The position numbers and the translations under genes are program-made. Below are positions 1-7,468 of a stretch of DNA of 27,768 nt, one piece after another. Source of the stretch: a virus. Positions within the stretch are counted from its first letter, which is position 1. The number at the start of each line of letters is the position of its first letter. The notes under the pieces were generated by a model that had not been told where the DNA came from, ran no database searches, and saw only the letters and a program-made list of their open reading frames with translations. The stretch lies in IMG/VR virus record IMGVR_UViG_3300043446_000892, positions 1-27,768 of that record; one strand, 5' to 3'.

Positions 1-153
1 TGGGCGCACGACAGCTTGTCATGGATTGAGTGCGAGTACGCGCAGACGGCCGATCCCGATGCAATTGCGCCGCCTACCATAGACCCGCCTCCGCAAGGTA
101 ATTCGGTTACTTTGTCATCCGGCTTCACGCCAACCAATAGCATCACGCCCTAA
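1..153 (+). CDS. 3' end of an unidentified phage gene (partial)
   Basis: The reading frame is open from the first base to a TAA at 151-153 and gives 50 residues, from WAHDSLSWIECEY to a Pro/Ser/Thr-rich tail ending TNSITP. The last base of the stop is the first base of the next ATG (TAATG), so it belongs to the same operon. From position it lies just upstream of the head genes and could be a portal-region or other head protein, but the tail is too short and low in complexity to identify. Confidence 0.6.
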   Translation, partial: WAHDSLSWIECEYAQTADPDAIAPPTIDPPPQGNSVTLSSGFTPTNSITP

Positions 154-533
154 TGTTCGGCCTAGTCCCATTTTGCGTATTACCGTTTGCCGATGATGCG
201 GTCGGAGGCCCAGTACCGCCGCCGCCAGTCATTCTTGTTGATACGCACGATGGCGACAAACGTAAACATCGCCGGTTTGACGAAGAAGCCCAGAAACGCG
301 CTAAACGCCGCCAAGAAGTCATTGCGGCTTACGAAGAACTGGTTGAGGGCAAACCGCGCATTGCGCAAGAGATCGTTTCGCCGTTTGTGGAGGTTGACCT
401 TACCCAACCCGACGGCATCCCGGTTGCCCAGATCAACTTTGACGCTTTGCTGGCAGACGTTACCCGTATGGAACGCCTGTACCGCGAATTGCAAGAAATG
501 GACGATGAGGAAGCATTGCTGCTACTGCTATGA
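153..533 (+). CDS. small head-region protein of unknown function
   Basis: This encodes 126 residues. It has a hydrophobic N-terminus (FGLVPFCVLPFADDAVGG), a proline run, a highly charged helical stretch (about residues 34-65) and an acidic C-terminus ending in leucines. Short proteins beginning with a similar G-x-x-PF-x-x-LPF motif are seen in other tailed phages between portal and scaffold genes (established knowledge, family unnamed here). Its start overlaps the previous stop and its stop overlaps the next start (ATGA at 530), so translation is probably coupled. No catalytic motif is seen. A role in head assembly is inferred from location only. Confidence 0.7.
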   Translation: MFGLVPFCVLPFADDAVGGPVPPPPVILVDTHDGDKRKHRRFDEEAQKRAKRRQEVIAAYEELVEGKPRIAQEIVSPFVEVDLTQPDGIPVAQINFDALLADVTRMERLYRELQEMDDEEALLLLL

Positions 534-880
534 AACGACGTTACATCCAAGACGAAAACGGCGACTTTGTAGAGGTCAAGAAGGACGAAAAGGGCGTGTA
601 TCACTATGTCATGCCCGACATCCAACCTTACAAGTCCATGATTGACGGTCGGATGATTACCAGCCGATCCGAGCATCGCCGTCATCTGAAGGCTAACGGG
701 TGCATTGAGGTGGGCAACGAAAACCCCCTTAAACACGCTCCCAAGCCCGCACAGGCGAAAACCTCACGGGTGGACGTACTACGCCACCAACTCGCCAGCA
801 TGACCCATAAGGACGCTAATCGCCTCCTATCGCGTCTACGCGATGAAATCCGCTTTACCCACGATCCCCACAGGAGATAA
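530..880 (+). CDS. conserved small phage protein before the scaffold gene
   Basis: This encodes 116 residues, basic at the C-terminus. The central motif MPDIQPYKSMIDGRMITSRS, followed by HRRHLKANGCIEVGNE, is a recognisable signature of a small phage family found next to scaffold and capsid genes; its biochemical role is unknown to me. No zinc-ligand cysteines (a single Cys only) and no membrane segment are seen. It begins within the stop of the previous gene (ATGA) and is followed after three bases by the scaffold gene, so co-expression with head proteins is likely. Confidence 0.75.
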   Translation: MKRRYIQDENGDFVEVKKDEKGVYHYVMPDIQPYKSMIDGRMITSRSEHRRHLKANGCIEVGNENPLKHAPKPAQAKTSRVDVLRHQLASMTHKDANRLLSRLRDEIRFTHDPHRR

Positions 881-883
881 GTA

Positions 884-1867
884 ATGGATACCCCGCAGGA
901 AACCGTTGAAATCGCCAAAGATGAGGCAGTAGACCGCAAGGCTCTGCTGGCCGAGCAGTTTGAGGCGGCAGAGGCGGAAGCCCCCACAGGGCGCGACGAG
1001 CAGGGCAGATTTGCCAAGACCGTAAAGGCCGAAGAACCCGCACCGGAACCCGTTGAGGAGCCGGTTTGGAAGCGTCCCCCGGCGTCTTGGAAAAAGGAAT
1101 ACCACGAAGCGTGGCAGAAAGCCGACCCGCGCATCCAAGAGTATGCGTGGCAGCGCGAAGAACAGATGCGAAAGGGCATTGAGCCGCTAATTTCCAAGAA
1201 ACAGTTTGCCGATGCTATGGAAGCGGCTATTGAGCCGTACCGACAGACCATTACCGGCCTCGGTTTGAAGCCCGAAGAAGCGGTTTCGGCGTTGATGAAG
1301 GCCGATTACACGCTCCGCACCTCCGATCCGCAGGCCCGTATGCAGTATTTCGCGCAGTTGGCGCAGGAATATGGCATTGACTTAAGTGCGCTGACGGGCG
1401 GGCAGGCTTACCAGCCGCAAACGTCGGCTGATCCCTTGTTGTTTGCCCTTAAAAACGAACTGGCAAGCGTCAAGGGCGAGGTTTTGACTTGGAAACAGCA
1501 ACAAGAGGCTGTTGAACAAGCAAAGATGGCTAACGAAATTGACTCGTTCTCCACAAAGGCCGAGTTTTTTGAAGAAGCCCGTCCAACAATGATCCAACTG
1601 CTCCAATCGGGCATGGCGGAGACATTGGAGGACGCTTATGATAAGGCGTTACGTTTAGACTCGGAATTATCTGAACGAATCCAGCAAAGCCGACAAGCAG
1701 AACTGGAGAAAAAGCAGAGTGCCGAGAAAAACCGAGCGGCGAAAGCGGCTCGGGCTGCTGCGGTCAGCGTCAGAAGTGCCACACCCGGCACAAACACGGC
1801 TCCCAAAGCGCATAGTCGCCGTGCCTTGCTTGAAGAAATGTTTAACGAGCAAGAATCACGGTTATAA
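884..1867 (+). CDS. capsid scaffolding protein
   Basis: This encodes 327 residues, strongly acidic and rich in Glu, Ala and Lys. Predicted helix dominates, with coiled-coil character around residues 200-300 (Q-rich and A/K-rich runs). The gene directly precedes the major capsid gene, which is the classic place for a podovirus scaffold, and the length is typical (T7 gp9 is about 307 residues). The N-terminal motif GRDEQGRFAKT and the segment WKRPPASWKKEY are typical of this scaffold type. A strong ribosome site (CACAGGAG) lies 7 bases before the ATG. The protein should shape the procapsid from inside and leave before packaging. The call rests on composition and synteny. Confidence 0.85.
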   Translation: MDTPQETVEIAKDEAVDRKALLAEQFEAAEAEAPTGRDEQGRFAKTVKAEEPAPEPVEEPVWKRPPASWKKEYHEAWQKADPRIQEYAWQREEQMRKGIEPLISKKQFADAMEAAIEPYRQTITGLGLKPEEAVSALMKADYTLRTSDPQARMQYFAQLAQEYGIDLSALTGGQAYQPQTSADPLLFALKNELASVKGEVLTWKQQQEAVEQAKMANEIDSFSTKAEFFEEARPTMIQLLQSGMAETLEDAYDKALRLDSELSERIQQSRQAELEKKQSAEKNRAAKAARAAAVSVRSATPGTNTAPKAHSRRALLEEMFNEQESRL

Positions 1868-1890
1868 CCAACTGATACAGGAGTATTAAC

Positions 1891-2910
1891 ATGGCATTTG
1901 CCAACTCAAGCATCAGCGACATCATTGCGACTAACATTCAGAGCCGCACGGGTGAACTCGCTGACAACGTGACGAACAACAACGCGTTGCTCCGTCGCCT
2001 CAAGGATCGCGGAAACATTAAAACGTTCTCCGGCGGTAACGTGATTTTGCAAGAAATCATGTACAACGACACCACCACCAACAACACCAACTCGTACTCT
2101 GGCTACGAAGTGCTGAACGTCGGTCAGAACTCGCCCATTTCGGCGGCGCAGTTCTCCATCGCGCAGTACGCCTCGGCGGTCAGCATCTCGGGTCTGGAAA
2201 TGATCCAGAACTCGGGCAAGGAAGCGATTATTGACCTCCTTGATGGCCGTATGGAAGTAGCCGAAGCGCAGTTGGCGAACCGCATCAGCGGTGACCTGTA
2301 CGGCGACGGCACCGGCAACTCGGGCAAAAACCTCACCGGCTTGGCCGCTGCGGTTCCCGATAGCCCGTCCACCGGCACGTATGGCGGCATCAACCGCGCA
2401 ACGTGGTCGTTCTGGCGTTCGGTGTCCTACTCGGGCGTGACGAACGGCGGCGCGGCTGTGTCGGCTTCCAACATCCAGCAGTACATGGATGCGGTGGCCG
2501 TGCAGTTGATCCGTGGCACCGACAAGCCGGACTTGATCGTGGCCGACAACAACTATTACCGCTTGTATCTGCAATCGTTGCAGAGCATCCAGCGCATCAC
2601 GGACTCCGGTTCGGGCATGGCGGGTGCGGGCTTTGCAGCCCTTAAGTACTACGGCGCGGGCATGGCCTCCGACGTGGTGCTGGACGGTGGTATCGGTTCG
2701 TCCACGTACAACTCGGGCAGCGGCAACGCGAACCATATGTGGTTCTTGAATACCAAGTACCTCATGTTCCGACCGCACAAAGACCGCAATTTCGTGCCGA
2801 TCGGCGGCGAGCGTCAAGCCGTCAACCAAGATGCGATCGTCAAGTTGATCGGTTTTGCCGGCAACATGACCTCATCCGGCCCGCAGTTCTGCGGCGTTCT
2901 CATCGCTTAA
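1891..2910 (+). CDS. major capsid protein
   Basis: This encodes 339 residues, the main shell protein. Regions recognisable as conserved in this capsid family are the N-terminal helix with NNNALLRRLKDRGNIKTFSGG, the segment SGYEVLNVGQNSPISAAQFS, the spine-helix-like stretch around residues 110-135 (GKEAIIDLLDGRMEVAEAQL) and GINRATWSFWRS. Family knowledge suggests the HK97 fold; this cannot be shown from the bases. Codon use is strongly biased to C-ending codons, as expected for a highly expressed gene. A clear AGGAG lies before the ATG. It follows the scaffold and precedes a small capsid-associated gene. Confidence 0.92.
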   Translation: MAFANSSISDIIATNIQSRTGELADNVTNNNALLRRLKDRGNIKTFSGGNVILQEIMYNDTTTNNTNSYSGYEVLNVGQNSPISAAQFSIAQYASAVSISGLEMIQNSGKEAIIDLLDGRMEVAEAQLANRISGDLYGDGTGNSGKNLTGLAAAVPDSPSTGTYGGINRATWSFWRSVSYSGVTNGGAAVSASNIQQYMDAVAVQLIRGTDKPDLIVADNNYYRLYLQSLQSIQRITDSGSGMAGAGFAALKYYGAGMASDVVLDGGIGSSTYNSGSGNANHMWFLNTKYLMFRPHKDRNFVPIGGERQAVNQDAIVKLIGFAGNMTSSGPQFCGVLIA

Positions 2911-2926
2911 TTAGGGGTAAGCAAAC

Positions 2927-3235
2927 ATGGCATATTCACTCGCAAACCTCGGTGGCATTGACTTGAACAACGCTGCTCCGGTTCAAGCCACTAGTTACTA
3001 CACCAGCACCCCGACCTACGTGCCGAATCAAGGCCCGTTGGGTGCGGAAGTGTTTGGTTCGGACGGCAAGCGTTACGTGTTCGCCAAGGCGAATGCGTCA
3101 ATTACTGCCTCCACCACGTCATGCACCGTCAACAGCAGCACCTTTCTGGTGACGGCTTCCGGCGGTTCGTACACCAGCCCGGGTGTAGACCTCGTTTCTG
3201 GGGACTACGCTTGGTTTGGCGCAACGTCGGTCTAA
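2927..3235 (+). CDS. small capsid-associated protein (decoration-type candidate)
   Basis: This encodes 102 residues, rich in Ser, Thr, Ala and Gly with beta-strand character, without Cys pairs or membrane segments. Its size, its composition and its place directly after the major capsid gene fit a head decoration or stabilising protein; this is an inference, since no specific family motif is recognised. A ribosome site (AGGGG) precedes the ATG. A strong hairpin with a pyrimidine tract follows the stop, so transcripts covering scaffold, capsid and this gene may end there in part. Confidence 0.7.
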   Translation: MAYSLANLGGIDLNNAAPVQATSYYTSTPTYVPNQGPLGAEVFGSDGKRYVFAKANASITASTTSCTVNSSTFLVTASGGSYTSPGVDLVSGDYAWFGATSV

Positions 3236-3242
3236 TAGGGTC

Positions 3243-3268
3243 GGGGGCGGCAACGCCCCCTTCTCTCT
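3243..3268 (+). terminator. rho-independent terminator or attenuator after the capsid genes
   Basis: A perfect 7-bp GC stem (GGGGGCG / CGCCCCC) closes on a GCAA tetraloop and is followed by TTCTCTCT. It lies between the stop at 3235 and the ribosome site for the gene at 3281. The broken U-tract suggests partial termination, which would raise head protein mRNA over the downstream tail genes. Confidence 0.75.
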
Positions 3269-3280
3269 AGGAGAACAAGC

Positions 3281-3637
3281 ATGGCAATTCCTTCACGCGT
3301 TCAAGGCTCGGGTCAGTCGGGTGGTTCAGCGACCGCTATTTGCGGTGACGTTGGCAACTCGCTGACTGCTGCCGGTTCGTCTGCAACGGACGCTCTCGCG
3401 CTCTCCGCTGTCCATAACCGCGTTTCAACGACCGCTGCTAGCACGGGTGTCAAACTCCCGACCGCTGAAGCCGGTGCCGTTGTGACGGTGGCAAACGACG
3501 GTGCGAGTTCGCTGACTGTTTATCCGCAGACGGGTGCGACGATTGACGGCGGTGCGTCGGTGGCGATTGCTACCACGAAGCGTCGGCTTTTTGTCGGCAT
3601 CAGCCCGACCGTTTGGGTTTCGCTCCTCGGGGCGTAA
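3281..3637 (+). CDS. small virion-type protein, copy 1 of a tandem pair
   Basis: This encodes 118 residues with a Gly/Ser/Ala-rich N-terminus (PSRVQGSG) and a beta-rich body that includes STGVKLPTAEAGAVVTVAND. The next gene is a clear paralogue sharing PSRV-GSG, CGD, NxVSTTA, TGVKLP and a GAV-x-V-N-x-GA-x-x-L-x-VYP core. A strong AGGAG lies before the ATG, just past the hairpin. Position among head and tail genes suggests a capsid spike, decoration or head-fibre role; function is not known. Confidence 0.75.
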   Translation: MAIPSRVQGSGQSGGSATAICGDVGNSLTAAGSSATDALALSAVHNRVSTTAASTGVKLPTAEAGAVVTVANDGASSLTVYPQTGATIDGGASVAIATTKRRLFVGISPTVWVSLLGA

Positions 3638-3640
3638 TCC

Positions 3641-4006
3641 ATGCCGATCCCGTCACGGGTTCTTGGTTCGGGGTTATCGCAACTGTCTACCGTTTCCGTT
3701 TGCGGGGACGGGGCTGATGCGATCACCGCGACAGGAACCGTGGCGGGTGACGCATATTTGCTCAAAAACGTCTTTAACAACGTCAGCACGACGGCAAGCG
3801 GAACAGGCGTAAAATTACCGCCGACCGAAATGGGCGCAGTTATTTATGTGACCAACTCGGGCGCGAATACGCTCAAAGTTTATCCGTACAACACGAGTTC
3901 AACCATCAACGGGACTACCTCCGCGTCGGTGGCCGCGAACTACACCAGTATTTATTACGCTGTATCCAACACAAAGTGGTACAGCATGACCGGCGCAAGA
4001 ACGTAA
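3641..4006 (+). CDS. small virion-type protein, copy 2 of a tandem pair
   Basis: This encodes 121 residues and is paralogous to the preceding gene along its whole length (PSRVLGSG, VCGDGAD, NNVSTTASGTGVKLP, GAVIYVTNSGANTLKVYP). It diverges most at the C-terminus, where it has more Tyr and Asn (YTSIYYAVSNTKWYSMTG). Only three bases separate it from copy 1. Local duplication followed by divergence is the simplest reading. A virion surface or joining role is inferred from context. Confidence 0.75.
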   Translation: MPIPSRVLGSGLSQLSTVSVCGDGADAITATGTVAGDAYLLKNVFNNVSTTASGTGVKLPPTEMGAVIYVTNSGANTLKVYPYNTSSTINGTTSASVAANYTSIYYAVSNTKWYSMTGART

Positions 4007-4027
4007 TTTCCCCACAGGAGAAAAACG

Positions 4028-4570
4028 ATGGCCCTTGACTCTGATATTTCCGCTGCTGATGCCCAACTGCACGTAGAGTTTTACCTTGCCAAGGATGTTG
4101 AAGGATGGGACGGCAAACCGTTCATCCGCATCATGGCTCCCGGCGACAAGACCAACATCATTGAACAGCCGGTGCGTGAAGATCACAAAGAGCGATTCCC
4201 GCGCCAATGGTTGTATTTCCAAATGAAGCAGGGCGATGGCGTGCCGGTCGTTGGTACCTCGCTGGATGATTGGCAGCGCGATAGCAAAGGCGAAGTGAGC
4301 CGCGCACAGGTTGAAGAACTCCGTATTTTGAAGTTTCAGAGCGTGGAGCAGGTTGCTGCGGCCTCTGACTCACAGTTGCAGCGCATTGGCATGGGTGGCC
4401 CCGGCCTCCGTGAACGTGCTAAAGCCTATTTAAGCAGCCGTTTCCGCAACGAAAGCGCGGAAGAACTGGAAAAGACGCGCAGCGAGTTGGAAACGCTCAA
4501 AGCGCAAATGGCAGAATTGATGGCCGCTCGTAAACCGGGACGGCCTCCTAAAGTAGCCGAAGGAGGCTAG
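4028..4570 (+). CDS. virion-region protein with HhH-like segment, coiled coil and AT-hook-like tail
   Basis: This encodes 180 residues. The N-terminal half (about 15-80) contains conserved-looking aromatic motifs (KPFIRIMAPGD, FPRQWLYFQMKQGD). Residues 101-135 (SVEQVAAASDSQLQRIGMGG then LRERAKAY) resemble a helix-hairpin-helix. Residues 141-167 are Glu/Lys/Leu-rich coiled coil, and 168-175 (RKPGRPPK) contain a GRP core like an AT-hook. Similar proteins occur in many phages between capsid and tail tubular genes, without known function. The DNA-binding look could mean contact with packaged DNA at the portal; that is speculation. A good AGGAG lies before the ATG. Confidence 0.75.
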   Translation: MALDSDISAADAQLHVEFYLAKDVEGWDGKPFIRIMAPGDKTNIIEQPVREDHKERFPRQWLYFQMKQGDGVPVVGTSLDDWQRDSKGEVSRAQVEELRILKFQSVEQVAAASDSQLQRIGMGGPGLRERAKAYLSSRFRNESAEELEKTRSELETLKAQMAELMAARKPGRPPKVAEGG

Positions 4571-4572
4571 TC

Positions 4573-5481
4573 ATGGGCAGCACGATGCTTCAACTCGTCC
4601 AGCAAGTCACGAACGAACTGGGCGTACCGACCCCCGCAGTAGTGGCCGGTAATAGCAACCAAGACGTTGTTCAGATTTTGGCTCTGATGAACGCCACAGG
4701 TTACGAGTTGTTGCGTCGGGCTGATTGGCGCGAACTAACCAAGCAATACACGTTCTACACCGATGCCACCACGACCACAGGAACATGGGTCAACGGTGGT
4801 TATCAGATTGTTGGCATCCCGAGTACCGCTGGCCTCTCCACTAGTTACCAAGTGCAAGGTATTGGCATCGGGAACGCCACGTACATTACGAGCGTGGATA
4901 GCGCGACCGCCGTGACGGTCAACCAAGCCTTTACGCAAGGACAGGTGGGCGGGACATTGACGTTCCAAAAGGTCAAGTACGACCTGCCCTCCGACTACAA
5001 CAGCACCGTACCGCGCACGCATTGGGACAAGAGCAAGCGTTGGGAAATGCTCGGCCCCGAATCCGCGCAACAATGGGAATGGTTGCTGTCGGGTTACATC
5101 AGCACCGGCCCCCGTATCCGCTGGCGACTGCTCGGCAAATACTTCCAGATTTGGCCGGGTGTCAACGCGGGCGAATACTTGGGCTTTGAGTACCGCAGCA
5201 ACGCATGGGCTGAAAGCGCATCGGGGACTGCCAAAACGTCATTTACGGCTGATGATGACCGTTGTATCTATCCCGACCGCCTTATGGTGTTAAGCACCAA
5301 ACTCAAATACTTTGAGGCCAAGGGATTTGACACCACCGCGTTGTACCGCGACTACATCATGGAATTGGAAACCAGCATCGCGCAGGATACGTCGGCAGCA
5401 AACCTCTCGTTTGCGCCGCGCCCGGGTACGGTGCTGATCGGCTACGACAACATTCCCGATAGCGGTTACGGACAGTCGTAA
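4573..5481 (+). CDS. tail tubular protein A-like head-tail adaptor
   Basis: This encodes 302 residues. The N-terminus, with LVQQVTNELGVPTPAVVAG and LMNATGYELLRRADWREL, is typical of the podovirus adaptor family equivalent to T7 gp11. The expected role is to join the portal to the tail nozzle. Residues about 55-135 form a Thr/Gly/Val-rich beta stretch that may be an inserted domain. The later part (LPSDYNSTVPRTHWDKSKRW, WRLLGKYFQIWPG, GFEYRSNAW) also matches the family pattern. GGAGG stands before the ATG. The stop overlaps the next start (TAATG), and that neighbour is the tail tubular B partner. Confidence 0.85.
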   Translation: MGSTMLQLVQQVTNELGVPTPAVVAGNSNQDVVQILALMNATGYELLRRADWRELTKQYTFYTDATTTTGTWVNGGYQIVGIPSTAGLSTSYQVQGIGIGNATYITSVDSATAVTVNQAFTQGQVGGTLTFQKVKYDLPSDYNSTVPRTHWDKSKRWEMLGPESAQQWEWLLSGYISTGPRIRWRLLGKYFQIWPGVNAGEYLGFEYRSNAWAESASGTAKTSFTADDDRCIYPDRLMVLSTKLKYFEAKGFDTTALYRDYIMELETSIAQDTSAANLSFAPRPGTVLIGYDNIPDSGYGQS

Positions 5482-7040
5482 TGGCTCGCCGCGCTCTTAT
5501 CCAACGCGCAGCGGCCAACGTCGCCTCGCTGCCCGCCCCCGTAGGCGGTTGGAACGCCCGCGACTCATTGGCAAACATGGCACCCACGGATGCCGTGACG
5601 TTAGAAAACTTTTTCCCCGGCGTTGCCAGCGTGAATCTGCGTGGTGGCTACAGCAAACACGCCACAGGGTTACCGGGGCAAGTTGAATCGCTGATGATTT
5701 ACAACGGCGCGGCAACGACCAAGATGTTTGCCGCCTCTAGCACCGGCTTCTATGACGCAACATCGGCGGGCGCAGTTGGCGCAGCGGTGGTGTCGGGACT
5801 GACAAATGCCCGTTGGGAATCCATCAACATCACCACCTCGGGCGGCAACTTTCTGTATGCCGTGAACGGCGTAGACAAGCCGCGTTTGTACGACGGCAGC
5901 ACGTGGACGGCGATAGATGGGGCATCTACTCCCGCCATCACGGGCGTAACCACAACCAACCTTTCCAACATCAACCTTTTCAAAAACCGCGTATGGTTCA
6001 TTGAGAAGAACACGCTGAAGGCATGGTATTTACCCGCCTCCTCGGTCGGCGGTGCCGCCGAATCGCTTGATCTTTCGTCTATTGCGAAGTTTGGCGGCTA
6101 CCTCGTCGCAATGGGTACATGGACGATTGACGCGGGCTACGGCGTGGATGACAACCTTGTATTTGTCACCAACAAGGGCGAAGTCATCGTTTATCGCGGT
6201 ACCGATCCCTCCAGTTCGTCTACGTGGGCGTTGATCGGTGTGTGGCTGGTTGGTGCGCCGGTTTCCAAACGCTGCTTTATGAAATACGGCGGCGATCTAT
6301 TGCTGCTTACGTTAGATGGCTTGTTGCCGTTAGCCTCTGCGCTGCAATCCTCGCGCCTTGATCCCAACGTTGCGCTGTCGGACAAAATCCAAGGCGCATT
6401 TGCGGTGGCAACATCAACCTACCAGAATAATTTTGGTTGGGGCATGGTGTACAACGCCAAAAACAACGCCCTAATCGTCAACGTCCCAGTATCGGTTGGC
6501 AGTCAACAGCAGTTTGTGATGAACAACATTACTAAATCGTGGTGCAAGTTCACCGGATGGGCGGCTAACTGCTTCAACATTTTCAACGACGATTTGTACT
6601 ACGGCGGCAACCAGTACGTTGCGAAAGCGTGGACGGTAGATAGCACCGGTTACATTGATGACACCAACAACATCAACGGCACGGTGCTGCAAGCGTTCAA
6701 TTACTTTGAAACGCGAGGCGTGAAGAAATACTTTACCCGCGCACGGCCTAGCCTGTACTCCAACGGTTCACCTGCCGTCAATATCGGCATCAACGTGGAC
6801 TTTAGCCAAGCGGAAAGCACCGCTGCGCTCTCCTATACGCCGTCCACGTATGGCGTATGGGATACGAGCCTCTGGGATACGGGAATCTGGGGTCAAGATG
6901 CCGTGGTCACGAATAACTGGCAGGGCGTAACCGGTATCGGTTATTGCGGCGCGGTGCAGTTAAATAGCACCAGCCGATATCTTTCCCTGCAATGGGCTTC
7001 AACGGACGTGGTGTATCAACTCGGATGGGCTGGCATATAG
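5481..7040 (+). CDS. tail tubular protein B-like nozzle protein
   Basis: This encodes 519 residues. The opening (LPAPVGGWNARDSLANMAPT then AVTLENFFP) is highly characteristic of the podovirus tail nozzle / tail tubular B family (T7 gp12 position). The body is beta-rich, in line with a propeller fold (inferred), with Trp/Asp repeats near the C-terminus (WDTSLWDTGIWGQD). It is shorter than T7 gp12 (about 794 residues). It should form the distal tail tube through which DNA leaves. The start overlaps the previous stop, and the last 16 bases overlap the GNAT gene. Confidence 0.85.
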   Translation: MARRALIQRAAANVASLPAPVGGWNARDSLANMAPTDAVTLENFFPGVASVNLRGGYSKHATGLPGQVESLMIYNGAATTKMFAASSTGFYDATSAGAVGAAVVSGLTNARWESINITTSGGNFLYAVNGVDKPRLYDGSTWTAIDGASTPAITGVTTTNLSNINLFKNRVWFIEKNTLKAWYLPASSVGGAAESLDLSSIAKFGGYLVAMGTWTIDAGYGVDDNLVFVTNKGEVIVYRGTDPSSSSTWALIGVWLVGAPVSKRCFMKYGGDLLLLTLDGLLPLASALQSSRLDPNVALSDKIQGAFAVATSTYQNNFGWGMVYNAKNNALIVNVPVSVGSQQQFVMNNITKSWCKFTGWAANCFNIFNDDLYYGGNQYVAKAWTVDSTGYIDDTNNINGTVLQAFNYFETRGVKKYFTRARPSLYSNGSPAVNIGINVDFSQAESTAALSYTPSTYGVWDTSLWDTGIWGQDAVVTNNWQGVTGIGYCGAVQLNSTSRYLSLQWASTDVVYQLGWAGI

Positions 7041-7468
7041 CGTCAAGCCCCGAGGTGGGGCATTGGGTCATGGGCAACATGGACGGGGCGTACAACCCCG
7101 ACCGATCTAATGCCATTGGGTTATTTCGGGATGGCAAGGCTGTCGCCGGAACGGTTTACGAGAATTACAACGGTCAGTCGGTGGTGTGCCATATCTGCGT
7201 CAAAGGGCGCATGACACCTGCTTACGTGGCCGCGATCTTTGATTATGCGTTTAACGTTTGCGATGTTCATAAGGTTATTTGCCCGGTGAGCAGCGGAAAC
7301 GTGCGAGCGCAACAAGTTGTGAGTAAAATGGGGTTCACCGAGGAAGCGCGTCTTAAAGATGCCGACACCGACGGCGACATTGTGTTGTTAACCATGACAC
7401 GCGATGCGTGTCGTTTCTTGGAGCCTCGGTATGGGCAAAAAATCACCGGCACCGCCGCCAGCACCTGA
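7025..7468 (+). CDS. GNAT-fold acetyltransferase-like protein at the T7 gp13 position
   Basis: This encodes 147 residues from the ATG at 7025; an upstream ATG at 6992 would enlarge the overlap with the nozzle gene from 16 to 49 bases. The pattern (AIGLFRDGKAVAGTVYENYN, VCHICVKGR, IFDYAFNVCDVHKVICPVSS, NVRAQQVVSKMGF, then a DGDIVLLTM strand and CRFLEPRYG) is that of the GNAT superfamily, with the usual strand-helix signature for acetyl-CoA binding only loosely present. In T7-like phages internal virion protein A lies exactly between the tail tubular and internal virion B genes, so it may be a structural descendant rather than an active enzyme. It overlaps the next gene by 38 bases. Confidence 0.8.
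   Translation: MGWHIASSPEVGHWVMGNMDGAYNPDRSNAIGLFRDGKAVAGTVYENYNGQSVVCHICVKGRMTPAYVAAIFDYAFNVCDVHKVICPVSSGNVRAQQVVSKMGFTEEARLKDADTDGDIVLLTMTRDACRFLEPRYGQKITGTAAST

Noticed and set aside
682-1251. Minus-strand frame (189 codons) opposite the small gene and scaffold
   Set aside because: It crosses two well-supported plus genes and has Ser/Arg/Cys-rich composition typical of antisense shadows.
1906-2829. Long minus-strand open frame (307 codons) opposite the capsid gene
   Set aside because: It is an antisense shadow caused by the strong codon bias of the capsid gene; its product is Val/Arg/His-rich with no motif and no ribosome site context.
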